A stretch of 64,000 nucleotides of DNA, from contig JAJDAN010000013.1 of the NCBI GenBank assembly GCA_029261855.1, positions 1-64,000 on the forward strand, in the 5' to 3' direction. This DNA comes from Deltaproteobacteria bacterium. Its GTDB lineage: Bacteria > Myxococcota_A > UBA9160 > UBA4427. Of this stretch, positions 6,986-15,125 are shown in pieces (position 1 is the first letter of the stretch; each line of letters starts with the position of its first letter). Both the position numbers and the translations under genes were made by a program. The notes under the pieces were generated by a model. It made no database searches. It was not told where the DNA came from and worked only from the letters and a program-made list of their open reading frames with translations.

Positions 6986-8260
6986 ATGAGCGAACACGAC
7001 AACCACTTTGGCCGCATGCTCGCCGAGACGGTGGATTTCAGTTTCCTTGCTGAGGAGTTGGGCCGTGATGCGAACGAGTCGCTGAGCTTGGGGCTGGAAG
7101 CAGGCGCGGTGATGCCGAGTGCAGGTCAGCCCGTGGATCATTTGCGCCACGCCATCGCCGAAGCCATCGGTGACATTACTTCACACGCCCGTTGGGACCT
7201 CTTTCAGCGCTTTCTGGAACACGGACCAACGGATGTCGAAGAAACGGATTCCAATCCCGAGCGGCTCACCCAGGCCGAAACCGCCAATGTGATCTCCTTC
7301 ATCTGGGGCCACACTGTCAACAGTTTTCAAGGCGCGATTACCGAGTTGCTCGCGGTCAAGCCCTGCGTGCGAATTCTCAAGAGGCTGCAACAGGAAGGGC
7401 GTCTAGATCAAGAAACGCGCCTTTACGTGGGCGATGTAGTCATGGCGTCCCGCTTGCGCGGTTTCCGTTTTGCCAAGGGCGCGGATGTTCACATGTTGGC
7501 CGTTCGTGACGAGTCGGCAGGTTGCCCGTCCGTCACCGTCCTGGGCGTGGGCGAAGTGAAGTCATACTTCTGCCGAGAACGAGTTCTCCAGGGGCAGTTG
7601 GCGAAGCATGTCGCCAGGGCGCGGCGTGGCTTACGCATCTCTGGGAAAGACTATTCAAAGGATGCAATCAGGGCGCGATACGAATCTCAAGGCGAGGTGA
7701 TACGGATCGTGGTTCTGCCGAGCGATTGGCCACTGCCTCGCGGGTTTGGTTGGCGGCAGGAGGGCGAGACGCGCGTACTTGAAGTCGTGCCGGGATCGCC
7801 GCCCACAGCCACGGACAAAATCACAGCAGTGAGTGAAACAGAATGGCGCGTGGAGCTGAGATGGTCCCGGGAGGCCCTCGCTGCTGCGGCCTACGAGATG
7901 ACATTCTGGTTCATGGCTCAGATCGGCGAGGTCATTTACCGAGGCGGCGTCCCTTCAGAATGGTCCGAGATGACCCCAGCGGAAGCGGGTTACAACGCCG
8001 CAAAGGAGAAGCTCTATTACGCCATCCGCCCCTACGCCGTCAAAGCGGAAGAGAGCAAACGGCCGGGCGCTCCCAAGCTGACGCGCAAGGAAGTGTTGGA
8101 AATGCAGAGGGCTATCGCGCTGTACAACAGTTACGGCTTCGGATACGCGCTGGGAATGAACTTCAAGAACCGTGCTCGCAAGCGCGAGATGCTGTGGCCG
8201 CAAGACTTGGACGAGATTCTGGAATCCGGTGAGACAACGACTGGATGCAGGATTATGTAG
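6986..8260 (+). CDS. PD-(D/E)XK nuclease-like protein of unknown system
   Basis: About 424 residues from ATG 6986 (GGGGAA nine bases upstream; a TTG at 6950 is also in frame). The N-terminal 140 residues are helical and unrecognised. Residues 160-210 look like a PD-(D/E)XK nuclease core: GADVHMLAV (D167), a strand PSVTVLGVGEVKSY giving E190-x-K192, and a following helix with Q202/Q204 (LQGQLAKHVARARRG). The C-terminal part is unrecognised and ends in a basic segment. The gene is divergent from ardC and convergent with the HEPN-like gene at 8404. Function in DNA cleavage or phage defence is inference from the motif and context. Confidence 0.6.
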   Translation: MSEHDNHFGRMLAETVDFSFLAEELGRDANESLSLGLEAGAVMPSAGQPVDHLRHAIAEAIGDITSHARWDLFQRFLEHGPTDVEETDSNPERLTQAETANVISFIWGHTVNSFQGAITELLAVKPCVRILKRLQQEGRLDQETRLYVGDVVMASRLRGFRFAKGADVHMLAVRDESAGCPSVTVLGVGEVKSYFCRERVLQGQLAKHVARARRGLRISGKDYSKDAIRARYESQGEVIRIVVLPSDWPLPRGFGWRQEGETRVLEVVPGSPPTATDKITAVSETEWRVELRWSREALAAAAYEMTFWFMAQIGEVIYRGGVPSEWSEMTPAEAGYNAAKEKLYYAIRPYAVKAEESKRPGAPKLTRKEVLEMQRAIALYNSYGFGYALGMNFKNRARKREMLWPQDLDEILESGETTTGCRIM

Positions 8261-8403
8261 GGTCGGCGTGCGGCGAAGGCAAAATTGCCGCGCGGCAGGA
8301 CGCCCGGGCCGGGCTGTTCGGTAGACGCACGAGGAGTCAATGGCTAGCAGCGTGATTCTGGGCTACAGCGGCCCTGCATAGTGTCGATGAGCTGTTGCGG
8401 CGA

Positions 8404-9645
8404 TCAGCGCGACTTGTCTCGCTCCGCCGCCGTCGCCGCCGCCTCCAGCTCGGCGAGAATGATGCCGAGCGTCTTCTCACGGTCCTGCTTCACCGGGTTC
8501 GCAGGAACCCCGGCCTCCAGCGAGACTTCGAGCCTGTCGGACAGGTGGAAAGATTGCCACCGCTCGCCGTCGAAGACCGCCAGCTCCCACCACCTCCAGA
8601 ACCGTTCGTCGTCTTCCATGTCGAAGGGCTCGCCGAGAATGCGAACCAGCTCCCTTCGCTCGGCCAGGAAGTCGTGGATCGCCTGGGCGGTGCGACCTTC
8701 GGGCGTGTCTGCTCCCCTCCACGCCTTGGCCCACGACATCGGTCCCGCCGGTCTGAATCGCCGTGGTTGCACCAGCCTCGGTGTGAGACGGTTCGCCTCC
8801 CGCAGGTCGAAGGTGGAGGGCGCCACCTCATCAATCAGCGAGTACCCACGCGCCGCCGCCTCGGCGATGGCTCGGAAGTCCTCTGACTTGACGAGTGTGC
8901 CTATCGCCACTGGGGTCTCGGCAAGGCGGGCGGCCTGCGCTGCCGGTGCGACGCTGTAGTCACTCCCGCCGATCTCCTCCGTCAACACCTCGATCGACTC
9001 GTTGAGCCTCGCCCTGACGCTCGGTAGCCGGGTCCCGACCGGTCCGAACACCTCGACGTGTTTCTCGATCAGCGCCACCACGGCGTGATGAGCTGCTCTC
9101 TCCCAGTTGTGATTTCGATAGCGCCGGTAGCGATCGAAGAGCACCTCGTGGTGCGGCATCAGGGAGACCGGCGGCTCTTCCTTCACTAGCTCCCGGAAGT
9201 GTTCGTGAACGAGCCGGGACACAAGACGCCGTGCTCCGGCCAGCATCCGCTCGTAGGACTCGGGATCGGGAAGCTGGGCATGGTGCTTCGCATCTCCCCG
9301 GTGCTTCTGGAGGCTTCGAAACACCCCGATGAAGGGCATCTCGAAGCCGAGCTTCCGGTACTCTGCGAGAGCCTGATCCAAGCCGATCGTCTGTTGCCCG
9401 GACTTGTAGACATCCACGTCGTGCGCCAGAAGGATTTCGTAAAGCATGAATTCGATGGCGTCGTGCAGAAGCGACACCACATGGCGGGGGCTGGCGGCTT
9501 TGAAAGCCGGGCTGTACCGGGGAACTGCTTCTCGCCCCGGCTCCTGCGAAGCAATCTGATAGGCGAAGGCGAAGTCCCGAAGCGCCGCTTGGAGGAACGG
9601 ATACTCCGAACGTGCCGGGCGCTTCTTGTCGTTGGGGAGCTTCAT
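8404..9645 (-). CDS. HEPN-like domain protein
   Basis: About 413 residues if translation starts at ATG 9645 (GAGGG eight bases upstream); the frame is open to 9807, so a longer N-terminus is possible. Residues 52-150 are helical and look like a HEPN domain: HVVSLLHDAIEFMLYEILL, a long helix, then HRGDAKHHA, which contains R116-x4-H121, the Rx4-6H signature of HEPN RNases. The remaining 260 residues are charged, with a cluster of aromatics (ERFWRWWELAVFDGERW) near the C-terminus, and are unrecognised. HEPN proteins are common toxins and defence effectors. No adjacent nucleotidyltransferase antitoxin is present, although the divergent gene at 9876 has a cyclase-like look. Confidence 0.6.
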   Translation of the reverse strand: MKLPNDKKRPARSEYPFLQAALRDFAFAYQIASQEPGREAVPRYSPAFKAASPRHVVSLLHDAIEFMLYEILLAHDVDVYKSGQQTIGLDQALAEYRKLGFEMPFIGVFRSLQKHRGDAKHHAQLPDPESYERMLAGARRLVSRLVHEHFRELVKEEPPVSLMPHHEVLFDRYRRYRNHNWERAAHHAVVALIEKHVEVFGPVGTRLPSVRARLNESIEVLTEEIGGSDYSVAPAAQAARLAETPVAIGTLVKSEDFRAIAEAAARGYSLIDEVAPSTFDLREANRLTPRLVQPRRFRPAGPMSWAKAWRGADTPEGRTAQAIHDFLAERRELVRILGEPFDMEDDERFWRWWELAVFDGERWQSFHLSDRLEVSLEAGVPANPVKQDREKTLGIILAELEAAATAAERDKSR

Positions 9646-9875
9646 TCCCGAGACCCTCGTACCGCCAGCGAGAAAGGGTACCTGAGCATCTCCCTCTGCT
9701 TCCCCCATAGTCCGGGGCGTGCGTGCGTTGCTAGACGCCATTGAGACGAGGGGGGATTCCGCCGCAGTACGAAGTGATCGAGGATCTGGGAAGGCGTCGC
9801 ACAGCACATCAAGAGTCGGATACGGCCGGCCGATGATCCCCGGAAGAGCGGTTCGCGACTTTTCGGAGAGAATCA

Positions 9876-10670
9876 GTGGTAGAGACGCCCCAGCCCGGGT
9901 GCTTCAAGCTGGTCGAGACTGCCGCCGCTTGGATCGATCTGCTGGGATACGGCAGCCAACTCCAAATGGCTGGGCATGACCTCTCGTCATCAGAGGCGCA
10001 GCACGCGATTCGCCGAGCGCTTGAGTTTCAGCAGGTCTTCAATCGTCGGGAAACATTCATGCGGGTAGCCGTCTTCAACGATGGCGCCTTGTTAGTGTCT
10101 GATCTTGAAGACGCTGGCGACTACCGCGGAAGTCGAATCTTCGTGTCAGATCCGTGGAAGTTCGTGCGACACGCTTTGGTCCTGCACGCCAGGGTGAATG
10201 AGGTTGAAAGCGGGAGTGAGCATCCTGGCGCCCGGATGATCGTCTGCCGTGGTCAGCGTGTACTTCGTGGAAGGCAGGTGCCGCATCTCCAGAAGAAGAA
10301 TCTAGACTACGCAATGCGAAACATCTCAAAACGCGCGACTGGCCCGTCGGGAGAGCAGACGAAGCTGGATAGGATGACCGATGAGGCTCATGAACCTACG
10401 ATCCTCGCTCCGTCGCACTTACAGTTCAATAGCGCCTTTGCCCGTGCCTACACAGCAGACAACTTGGGCCAGCGTGCAGGGCTTGGCGGCCCCTTTGCCT
10501 TCGTTGACACCCGCCTCCTCAATCCAATTCAGGAGCGATGCCCGTGGTCATTCCACTCGGTGGGCATCGTAGACAGTGAAGATGAGCAGCCGAGGAATCG
10601 GGTGCTTGGTGAGGCTATCGAGTTCAAGAAGGCAGTACAGATAAAGCACACCAAGTTGGTGGGTGCTTAG
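9876..10670 (+). CDS. Hypothetical protein with cyclase-fold-like features
   Basis: A 264-residue protein from GTG 9876. Residues 16-28 (AAAWIDLLGYGSQ) and 67-76 (VFNDGALLVS) resemble the two metal-site strands of degenerate class III nucleotidyl cyclase-fold proteins, often FxDxxGF followed by an (S/N)DG strand. The segment ending GARMIVCRGQRVLRG would then be the following helix-strand. The remainder is not recognised. It is divergent from the HEPN-like gene with a shared 230-base intergenic region (9646-9875) and convergent with the integrase at 10680, only nine bases apart. If the fold is right it could be a signalling or sensing partner of the HEPN protein, but that is speculative. Confidence 0.5.
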   Translation: MVETPQPGCFKLVETAAAWIDLLGYGSQLQMAGHDLSSSEAQHAIRRALEFQQVFNRRETFMRVAVFNDGALLVSDLEDAGDYRGSRIFVSDPWKFVRHALVLHARVNEVESGSEHPGARMIVCRGQRVLRGRQVPHLQKKNLDYAMRNISKRATGPSGEQTKLDRMTDEAHEPTILAPSHLQFNSAFARAYTADNLGQRAGLGGPFAFVDTRLLNPIQERCPWSFHSVGIVDSEDEQPRNRVLGEAIEFKKAVQIKHTKLVGA

Positions 10671-10679
10671 GACGGGATT

Positions 10680-11702
10680 CTAAGTCGAGAACACGTAGGG
10701 CACGGTGATCGTCTCGGCAGCCGCGTGCTTCGCGCGCTCACCTCGACGGTCGTACCTAGCGGTGATTGCAGGCCCGGAAGCGTGGCCGACGAGCTTCGAT
10801 ACGACCGAGAGATCCACACCTCGGTCGAGCAGGGTCGAGATGTAGGTTCGCCGCATGTCGTGCGGTGTGAAAGCGGGTATACCCGCTTGCTCGGCACGTC
10901 GCGCGCAAACTCGGTAGATGGCTTCCGGGGAAAGCGCACGACCATGTTGGATCTTGCCGCCCTTGAGCACGGGGCAGAACAAGGGGCCGGACTCCTGGCC
11001 GCGGTGCGAGAGCCACGCGCGGAGCGCATCGACCGCGCCGTTCTTGAGAGGCACCTCGCGAACCTGACTGCCCTTTCCATCGACGGTCAGCACCCAGGTG
11101 TTCTGATCGAGGCTGCGGGGCAGGACGAGGCCGCCGAGTTCCTGTCGCCGCAGACCGCCACCGGCGATGCCGAGTGCGAGAATCGCGGCGTCCCTGGCTG
11201 CGGCCGGGGAGTCATCGCGCTGGAGGACATGGAAGAGGGCCGCGACCTCGTTGGGTTCGAGGGCTCGCCCGCGCAGCACCGAGGCCCCGCGAACGGGTTC
11301 GAGGTCGATCGCCCGGTGGTAGTCCTCCGCCGACATCTGGCCGAGACGCCACGCCTCGCGGAGCACGCCACGCAAGGCACACAGGGTCTTGTTGATCGAG
11401 GCCGGGCTGAGCGGCCGGCCGGTGCGGGGGGACACCGTGTCGCGCAGGGCAGCGCGGATCGCCTGGGTGTGCTCGTAGCGGAGCGCCGCCCAGGGGAGAC
11501 GCTCGGGCCCGAGTTGGCCGCCGGTGGCGATCCGGGCGACCTGATCGAGCGCCTGAGCCATGGCGCGCCGGCTTCCGGCCGCCAGTCCGGCGAGATAGAT
11601 GGGGGCGGGGTCCTGGCCGGGGCGCTCCAGGGGGAGGGCGACCAGCTCGGCGGGCACCCCATTTCCCAGGGGGATATCGGTCCTGCGAATTTGGATTCTC
11701 AC
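10680..11702 (-). CDS. Tyrosine recombinase (integrase), apparently intact
   Basis: A 340-residue protein with an N-terminal SAM-like core-binding domain (about 35-140) and a catalytic domain (145-330). All catalytic residues are present: R185 in GGGLRRQEL, K210 in VDGKGSQVREVPL, H281 and R284 in TPHDMRRTY, H307 in LVGHASG and the nucleophile Y317 in TARYDRR. It is therefore probably active, in contrast to the dead copy at 1332-1880. It sits in the middle of the island rather than next to the tRNA-Gly scar at 22 kb, so either it belongs to an inner element or the island was extended after integration. No excisionase-like gene is seen beside it. Confidence 0.9.
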   Translation of the reverse strand: MRIQIRRTDIPLGNGVPAELVALPLERPGQDPAPIYLAGLAAGSRRAMAQALDQVARIATGGQLGPERLPWAALRYEHTQAIRAALRDTVSPRTGRPLSPASINKTLCALRGVLREAWRLGQMSAEDYHRAIDLEPVRGASVLRGRALEPNEVAALFHVLQRDDSPAAARDAAILALGIAGGGLRRQELGGLVLPRSLDQNTWVLTVDGKGSQVREVPLKNGAVDALRAWLSHRGQESGPLFCPVLKGGKIQHGRALSPEAIYRVCARRAEQAGIPAFTPHDMRRTYISTLLDRGVDLSVVSKLVGHASGPAITARYDRRGERAKHAAAETITVPYVFST

Positions 11703-11832
11703 ACCAAAAGTAATCGGAAGCGTCAGGTCAAAACTTTAGCGAAACTTAGACGAAAGTCGGAGCCTCGTGGCGCTCTCGCCGTACGCAGGTGAGTATCAAT
11801 CCGGCACGGGCCACGCGATCGAAGGTAATTCC

Positions 11833-13848
11833 ATGAAGTCGATTTCAGTTCAAGTTCAGGCCGATCACCTCCAGAAGCTTGCCCGTGCGCGCAAGCCCGT
11901 TCTGGCGATCGCGGAGCTGGTCTGGAATGCCTTGGATGCTGACGCTCAGGAGGTTCGCGTCGAGTTCGATACGAACGATCTCGGCGGCATTGACGAGATC
12001 AGGGTGGTGGACGACGGCCACGGCATCGCATACGACGAAGTGGAGGCTGTGTTCGCGAAACTCGGCGGCTCGTGGAAGCGCACGGCCGCGCACTCCCGAT
12101 CCGAACACCGCTTACTTCACGGCAAAGACGGCAAGGGGAGGTTTCGAGCGTTCGCCCTGGGTGAAAACGTCCGCTGGGACACGCAATCGCACAGTGAATC
12201 TGGAACAGTTGAATTCTCGATTAGCACGTCCACTCATAAACTCGGCACGTTCGAAGTTGGAGATCCACGAGCAAGCGATCGCGACGACACCGGCACAACT
12301 GTGGTCATCTCGAATCTACCGAAACCATTCGGGTCATTAGTTGGCGCGTCAGCCATTCTTGAATTCAGCACCATATTTGCGCTTTACCTCCGCCAGTACC
12401 CGACAGTCCGCCTGCGGTACAACGGTCAGAGAGTCTCAACGAGCGACCTTGAGAGTCACATCGCCGAGTACCCGCTCAATCAGATCGAAGTGGCCGCCGG
12501 GACAACCGTCGATGCCCATTTGACTGTTGTCGAGTGGAACTGCGCGATGGAGAGAGCCCTCTTCCTCTGCGACGAGGATGGATTTGCCCTATTCGAGATT
12601 CCGGCAGGCGTCCAAGCGCCGGGCTTCAACTTCACTGCATATCTCAAGGCAAACTACTTCCGCGAGCTTGAAGATGAAAACATCTTGGAAGTATCAGACA
12701 TGCACCCCGGCGTCCAGAAAGTCGTCGGAACCGCCCGGGAGTGCATACGGACCCATTTTCGCCGTCGGACCGCCGAGCTTGCCACGGATATAGTTGCGTC
12801 GTGGAAGCGCGATGACGTTTATCCATACCAAGGTGAGCCGACGAGCGTAATTGAACGTGCGGAACGCGAGGTCTTCGAGGTCGTCGCACTCAATGTCAAT
12901 TCATACCTGCCGGACTTTCGTGACCTCGACACCAAGAGCAAAAAGTTCTCATTTCGACTATTGAAGGAGAGTTTGGAAGAGAGTCCTGAGGCAGTCCAAC
13001 GAATCATCAAGGACGTGCTGGACTTGCCTAAGTCCAAGCAAGAAGAACTCGCGACTCTGCTTCAGAAGACCACGCTCTCCGCGATAATCAGTGCATCGAA
13101 AGTCGTTGCAGATCGCCTCGACTTCCTCAGAGGTCTTGAGCTTCTTGTCTTCGACCCCGATTCGAAGGACCAACTCTTGGAGCGCAGCCAACTGCATCGA
13201 GTCGTGGTTGATGAGACGTGGATATTCGGAGAGGAGTACGCCCTCGCCGTTGATGACGAGTCACTTACGGAAGTTTTGCGGAAGCACATCGAGGCAACCG
13301 GCCAAGACATCGAGATACTCGATCCGGTGACTCGTGAGGAGGGGAAAAGAGGAATCGTAGACCTCATGTTTTCCCGAACGATTCCGCAGCCACGCGCGAC
13401 TGAGCATGAACACCTCGTCGTCGAGCTGAAGCGCCCGAAAGTCTCGATCGGACACGAAGCCCTAACGCAGATAAAGAGCTACGCCTTCGCAGTAGCGGAG
13501 GACGAACGCTTCAGGGACACCGAAACGCGGTGGACCTTCTGGGCAATCTCGAACGAGATGAGCGATTTTGCTCGCAAGGAAGCGAACCAAACAGGGAGAC
13601 CGTTCGGGCTCGTGTTCGACGACGACAAGCACCGGATACGTATCTGGGTCAAGACCTGGGCGCAGGTGCTTGATGAAGGTCGAGCTAGATTGCAGTTCTT
13701 TCGGGAGAAGTTGGAGTATTCAGCGGACCGGCAATCTGGGCTTGATTACCTCAGGCGAGTCCACGCAGCGCTGCTCCCCGATGCTCTGTCGAACTCTGAC
13801 GATGGCAGCGATCAGGACGACGAAACCGATCGGCCCGAAGCAGAGTAG
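11833..13848 (+). CDS. GHKL ATPase fused to PD-(D/E)XK-like nuclease domain
   Basis: About 671 residues from ATG 11833 (an in-frame extension reaches 11767). The N-terminus is an Hsp90/gyrase B/histidine-kinase-type ATPase: N-box with E28 and N32 (AIAELVWNALDADA), G1 box VVDDGHGI (60-65), a glycine-rich lid GKDGKGRFRAFALG (97-110) and a later TTVVISNL strand. The middle (about 230-480) is helical and charged. Residues 505-560 carry a nuclease-like core: VDLMF (D510), LVVELKRP (E531-x-K533) and a helix with ALTQIKSYAF. The acidic tail (DDGSDQDDETD) ends the protein. ATPase-nuclease fusions of this type are frequent in defence islands. It is convergent with the RES-domain gene, ten bases away. 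Confidence 0.8.
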   Translation: MKSISVQVQADHLQKLARARKPVLAIAELVWNALDADAQEVRVEFDTNDLGGIDEIRVVDDGHGIAYDEVEAVFAKLGGSWKRTAAHSRSEHRLLHGKDGKGRFRAFALGENVRWDTQSHSESGTVEFSISTSTHKLGTFEVGDPRASDRDDTGTTVVISNLPKPFGSLVGASAILEFSTIFALYLRQYPTVRLRYNGQRVSTSDLESHIAEYPLNQIEVAAGTTVDAHLTVVEWNCAMERALFLCDEDGFALFEIPAGVQAPGFNFTAYLKANYFRELEDENILEVSDMHPGVQKVVGTARECIRTHFRRRTAELATDIVASWKRDDVYPYQGEPTSVIERAEREVFEVVALNVNSYLPDFRDLDTKSKKFSFRLLKESLEESPEAVQRIIKDVLDLPKSKQEELATLLQKTTLSAIISASKVVADRLDFLRGLELLVFDPDSKDQLLERSQLHRVVVDETWIFGEEYALAVDDESLTEVLRKHIEATGQDIEILDPVTREEGKRGIVDLMFSRTIPQPRATEHEHLVVELKRPKVSIGHEALTQIKSYAFAVAEDERFRDTETRWTFWAISNEMSDFARKEANQTGRPFGLVFDDDKHRIRIWVKTWAQVLDEGRARLQFFREKLEYSADRQSGLDYLRRVHAALLPDALSNSDDGSDQDDETDRPEAE

Positions 13849-13857
13849 CTCGCGACG

Positions 13858-15078
13858 CTAATCGGCATCGCGTGTTTCGAGAGATCCGCATTCCAATACA
13901 AGCCAATCCGTCACAAACATCGCGCGATCAGTTCGCCCGTCATCGTCAACGCACTGCTCGTGCTCAAAGAACAGAACAGAGCACGCCCCTCCGTCGCGAC
14001 GCGAGCTTGGAAACACGATCCCGTCGAGGGATTGCTGACCTCGATCCCGGTAGACCCGCCGAAAATACTCAGTGACTACCTGAGTGGGCACATACTCGAT
14101 GTGCTCCATTCCGTTCTTCGCGATTGGCTTGGCCAGATCCTCGACAAATCCCATCAAGAATTTGCGCACCACGTACTCCGATCGCTTCTCTAGATCAAAG
14201 AAGCTTGGGGGCGTCGGGATGTGCCTTAGGTCGAGGACTCGGAGGGGTCGAGAAGCTGTGAACACACCTGATGTCACCTGCTTGTCTAGAGATGGCCTAT
14301 CGGGGTCAGTTACTTCGTCTAGAGCCGTGTCTCGCTCCAATGCGCCATAGAACATCCCAATTCCAGCCGGGCTCATTCTATTTGAGAAACGAGCTTCGGG
14401 AGGCGTCCCTAACGCGGCCCCGCAATCGACTTTCTCGCGCGCCCCGTGAATCCGCGCGCGGAACCATTTCTCGTGAGAATCTCGAACCAGTTCAGAATTC
14501 GAGATCATCCGAGAGAGATGATCCAAGAAGTCGGCCGGGGCAATTTCCTCGTCATCCATAGCCTCCCGATCCGCTCGCACGGAGAAGAAGTACCGCGAAC
14601 GATGCTTCACCTGCGATACGAAACCCTTCCATCCTGAAGCCAACACTTCGCGATCAGACATCCTGTAAGGGCTGATATCGCAGACAATCCACGTTTGATC
14701 GAAGATTGCGTCGGCTACCCATTCGTGGAACTCATCCGAGAAAGTTCCCCCGAATAGCCCGTGTACCGCGTCGTGAGTATCCGTCGTAGGAACGAGATAC
14801 CCACCTTCCCTGGAGTTGTAGCTAGCCACATGAACAGGGTCCGTGTAGACGGAATAGAACGCAGCGCCGATTGCTTCCATCACGGCCTCGACTGGAGCCG
14901 CAATGGGCTTCGCGCCGCTGCGCTGGTGACAGAAATCGCATTCTTCGGCCGAAGCCTCTGTCTCGACGATGGCCCTTAGGAACTCGTCACCAACGCAATC
15001 ACCACATACGAACTCCCCGTCACCGGACGACCAGCCCCGCTCTTCGTCCTCCATCATCTGCGCTTTCGCTAGGCCCAA
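13858..15078 (-). CDS. RES-domain protein with N-terminal zinc ribbon (probable NAD-targeting toxin)
   Basis: A 406-residue protein. The start is taken as TTG 15078 because GAGG lies five bases before it; ATG codons at 15057 and 15054 are alternatives. Residues 25-50 hold two CxxC pairs (C25, C28, C47, C50). Residues 60-185 form a helical region like the HEPN-type domain often found before RES domains. Residues about 205-370 are the RES domain: FRARIHGA, then ARFSNRMSPAGIGMFYGALERDTALDEV, containing the conserved Arg, Glu and Ser region. RES proteins such as MbcT and Res degrade NAD+. No Xre-type antitoxin gene is adjacent, so it may work alone in an abortive-infection role or with the convergent GHKL gene. 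Confidence 0.75.
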   Translation of the reverse strand: MGLAKAQMMEDEERGWSSGDGEFVCGDCVGDEFLRAIVETEASAEECDFCHQRSGAKPIAAPVEAVMEAIGAAFYSVYTDPVHVASYNSREGGYLVPTTDTHDAVHGLFGGTFSDEFHEWVADAIFDQTWIVCDISPYRMSDREVLASGWKGFVSQVKHRSRYFFSVRADREAMDDEEIAPADFLDHLSRMISNSELVRDSHEKWFRARIHGAREKVDCGAALGTPPEARFSNRMSPAGIGMFYGALERDTALDEVTDPDRPSLDKQVTSGVFTASRPLRVLDLRHIPTPPSFFDLEKRSEYVVRKFLMGFVEDLAKPIAKNGMEHIEYVPTQVVTEYFRRVYRDRGQQSLDGIVFPSSRRDGGACSVLFFEHEQCVDDDGRTDRAMFVTDWLVLECGSLETRDAD

Positions 15079-15125
15079 TTGAACCTCATACCTACCAAGG
15101 CAAGCTACTCATTCCAGAGGCGTGC

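Noticed and set aside
8341-8382. 13-codon open frame between the nuclease-like and HEPN-like genes
   Set aside because: Too short, no conserved features and no good ribosome-binding site.
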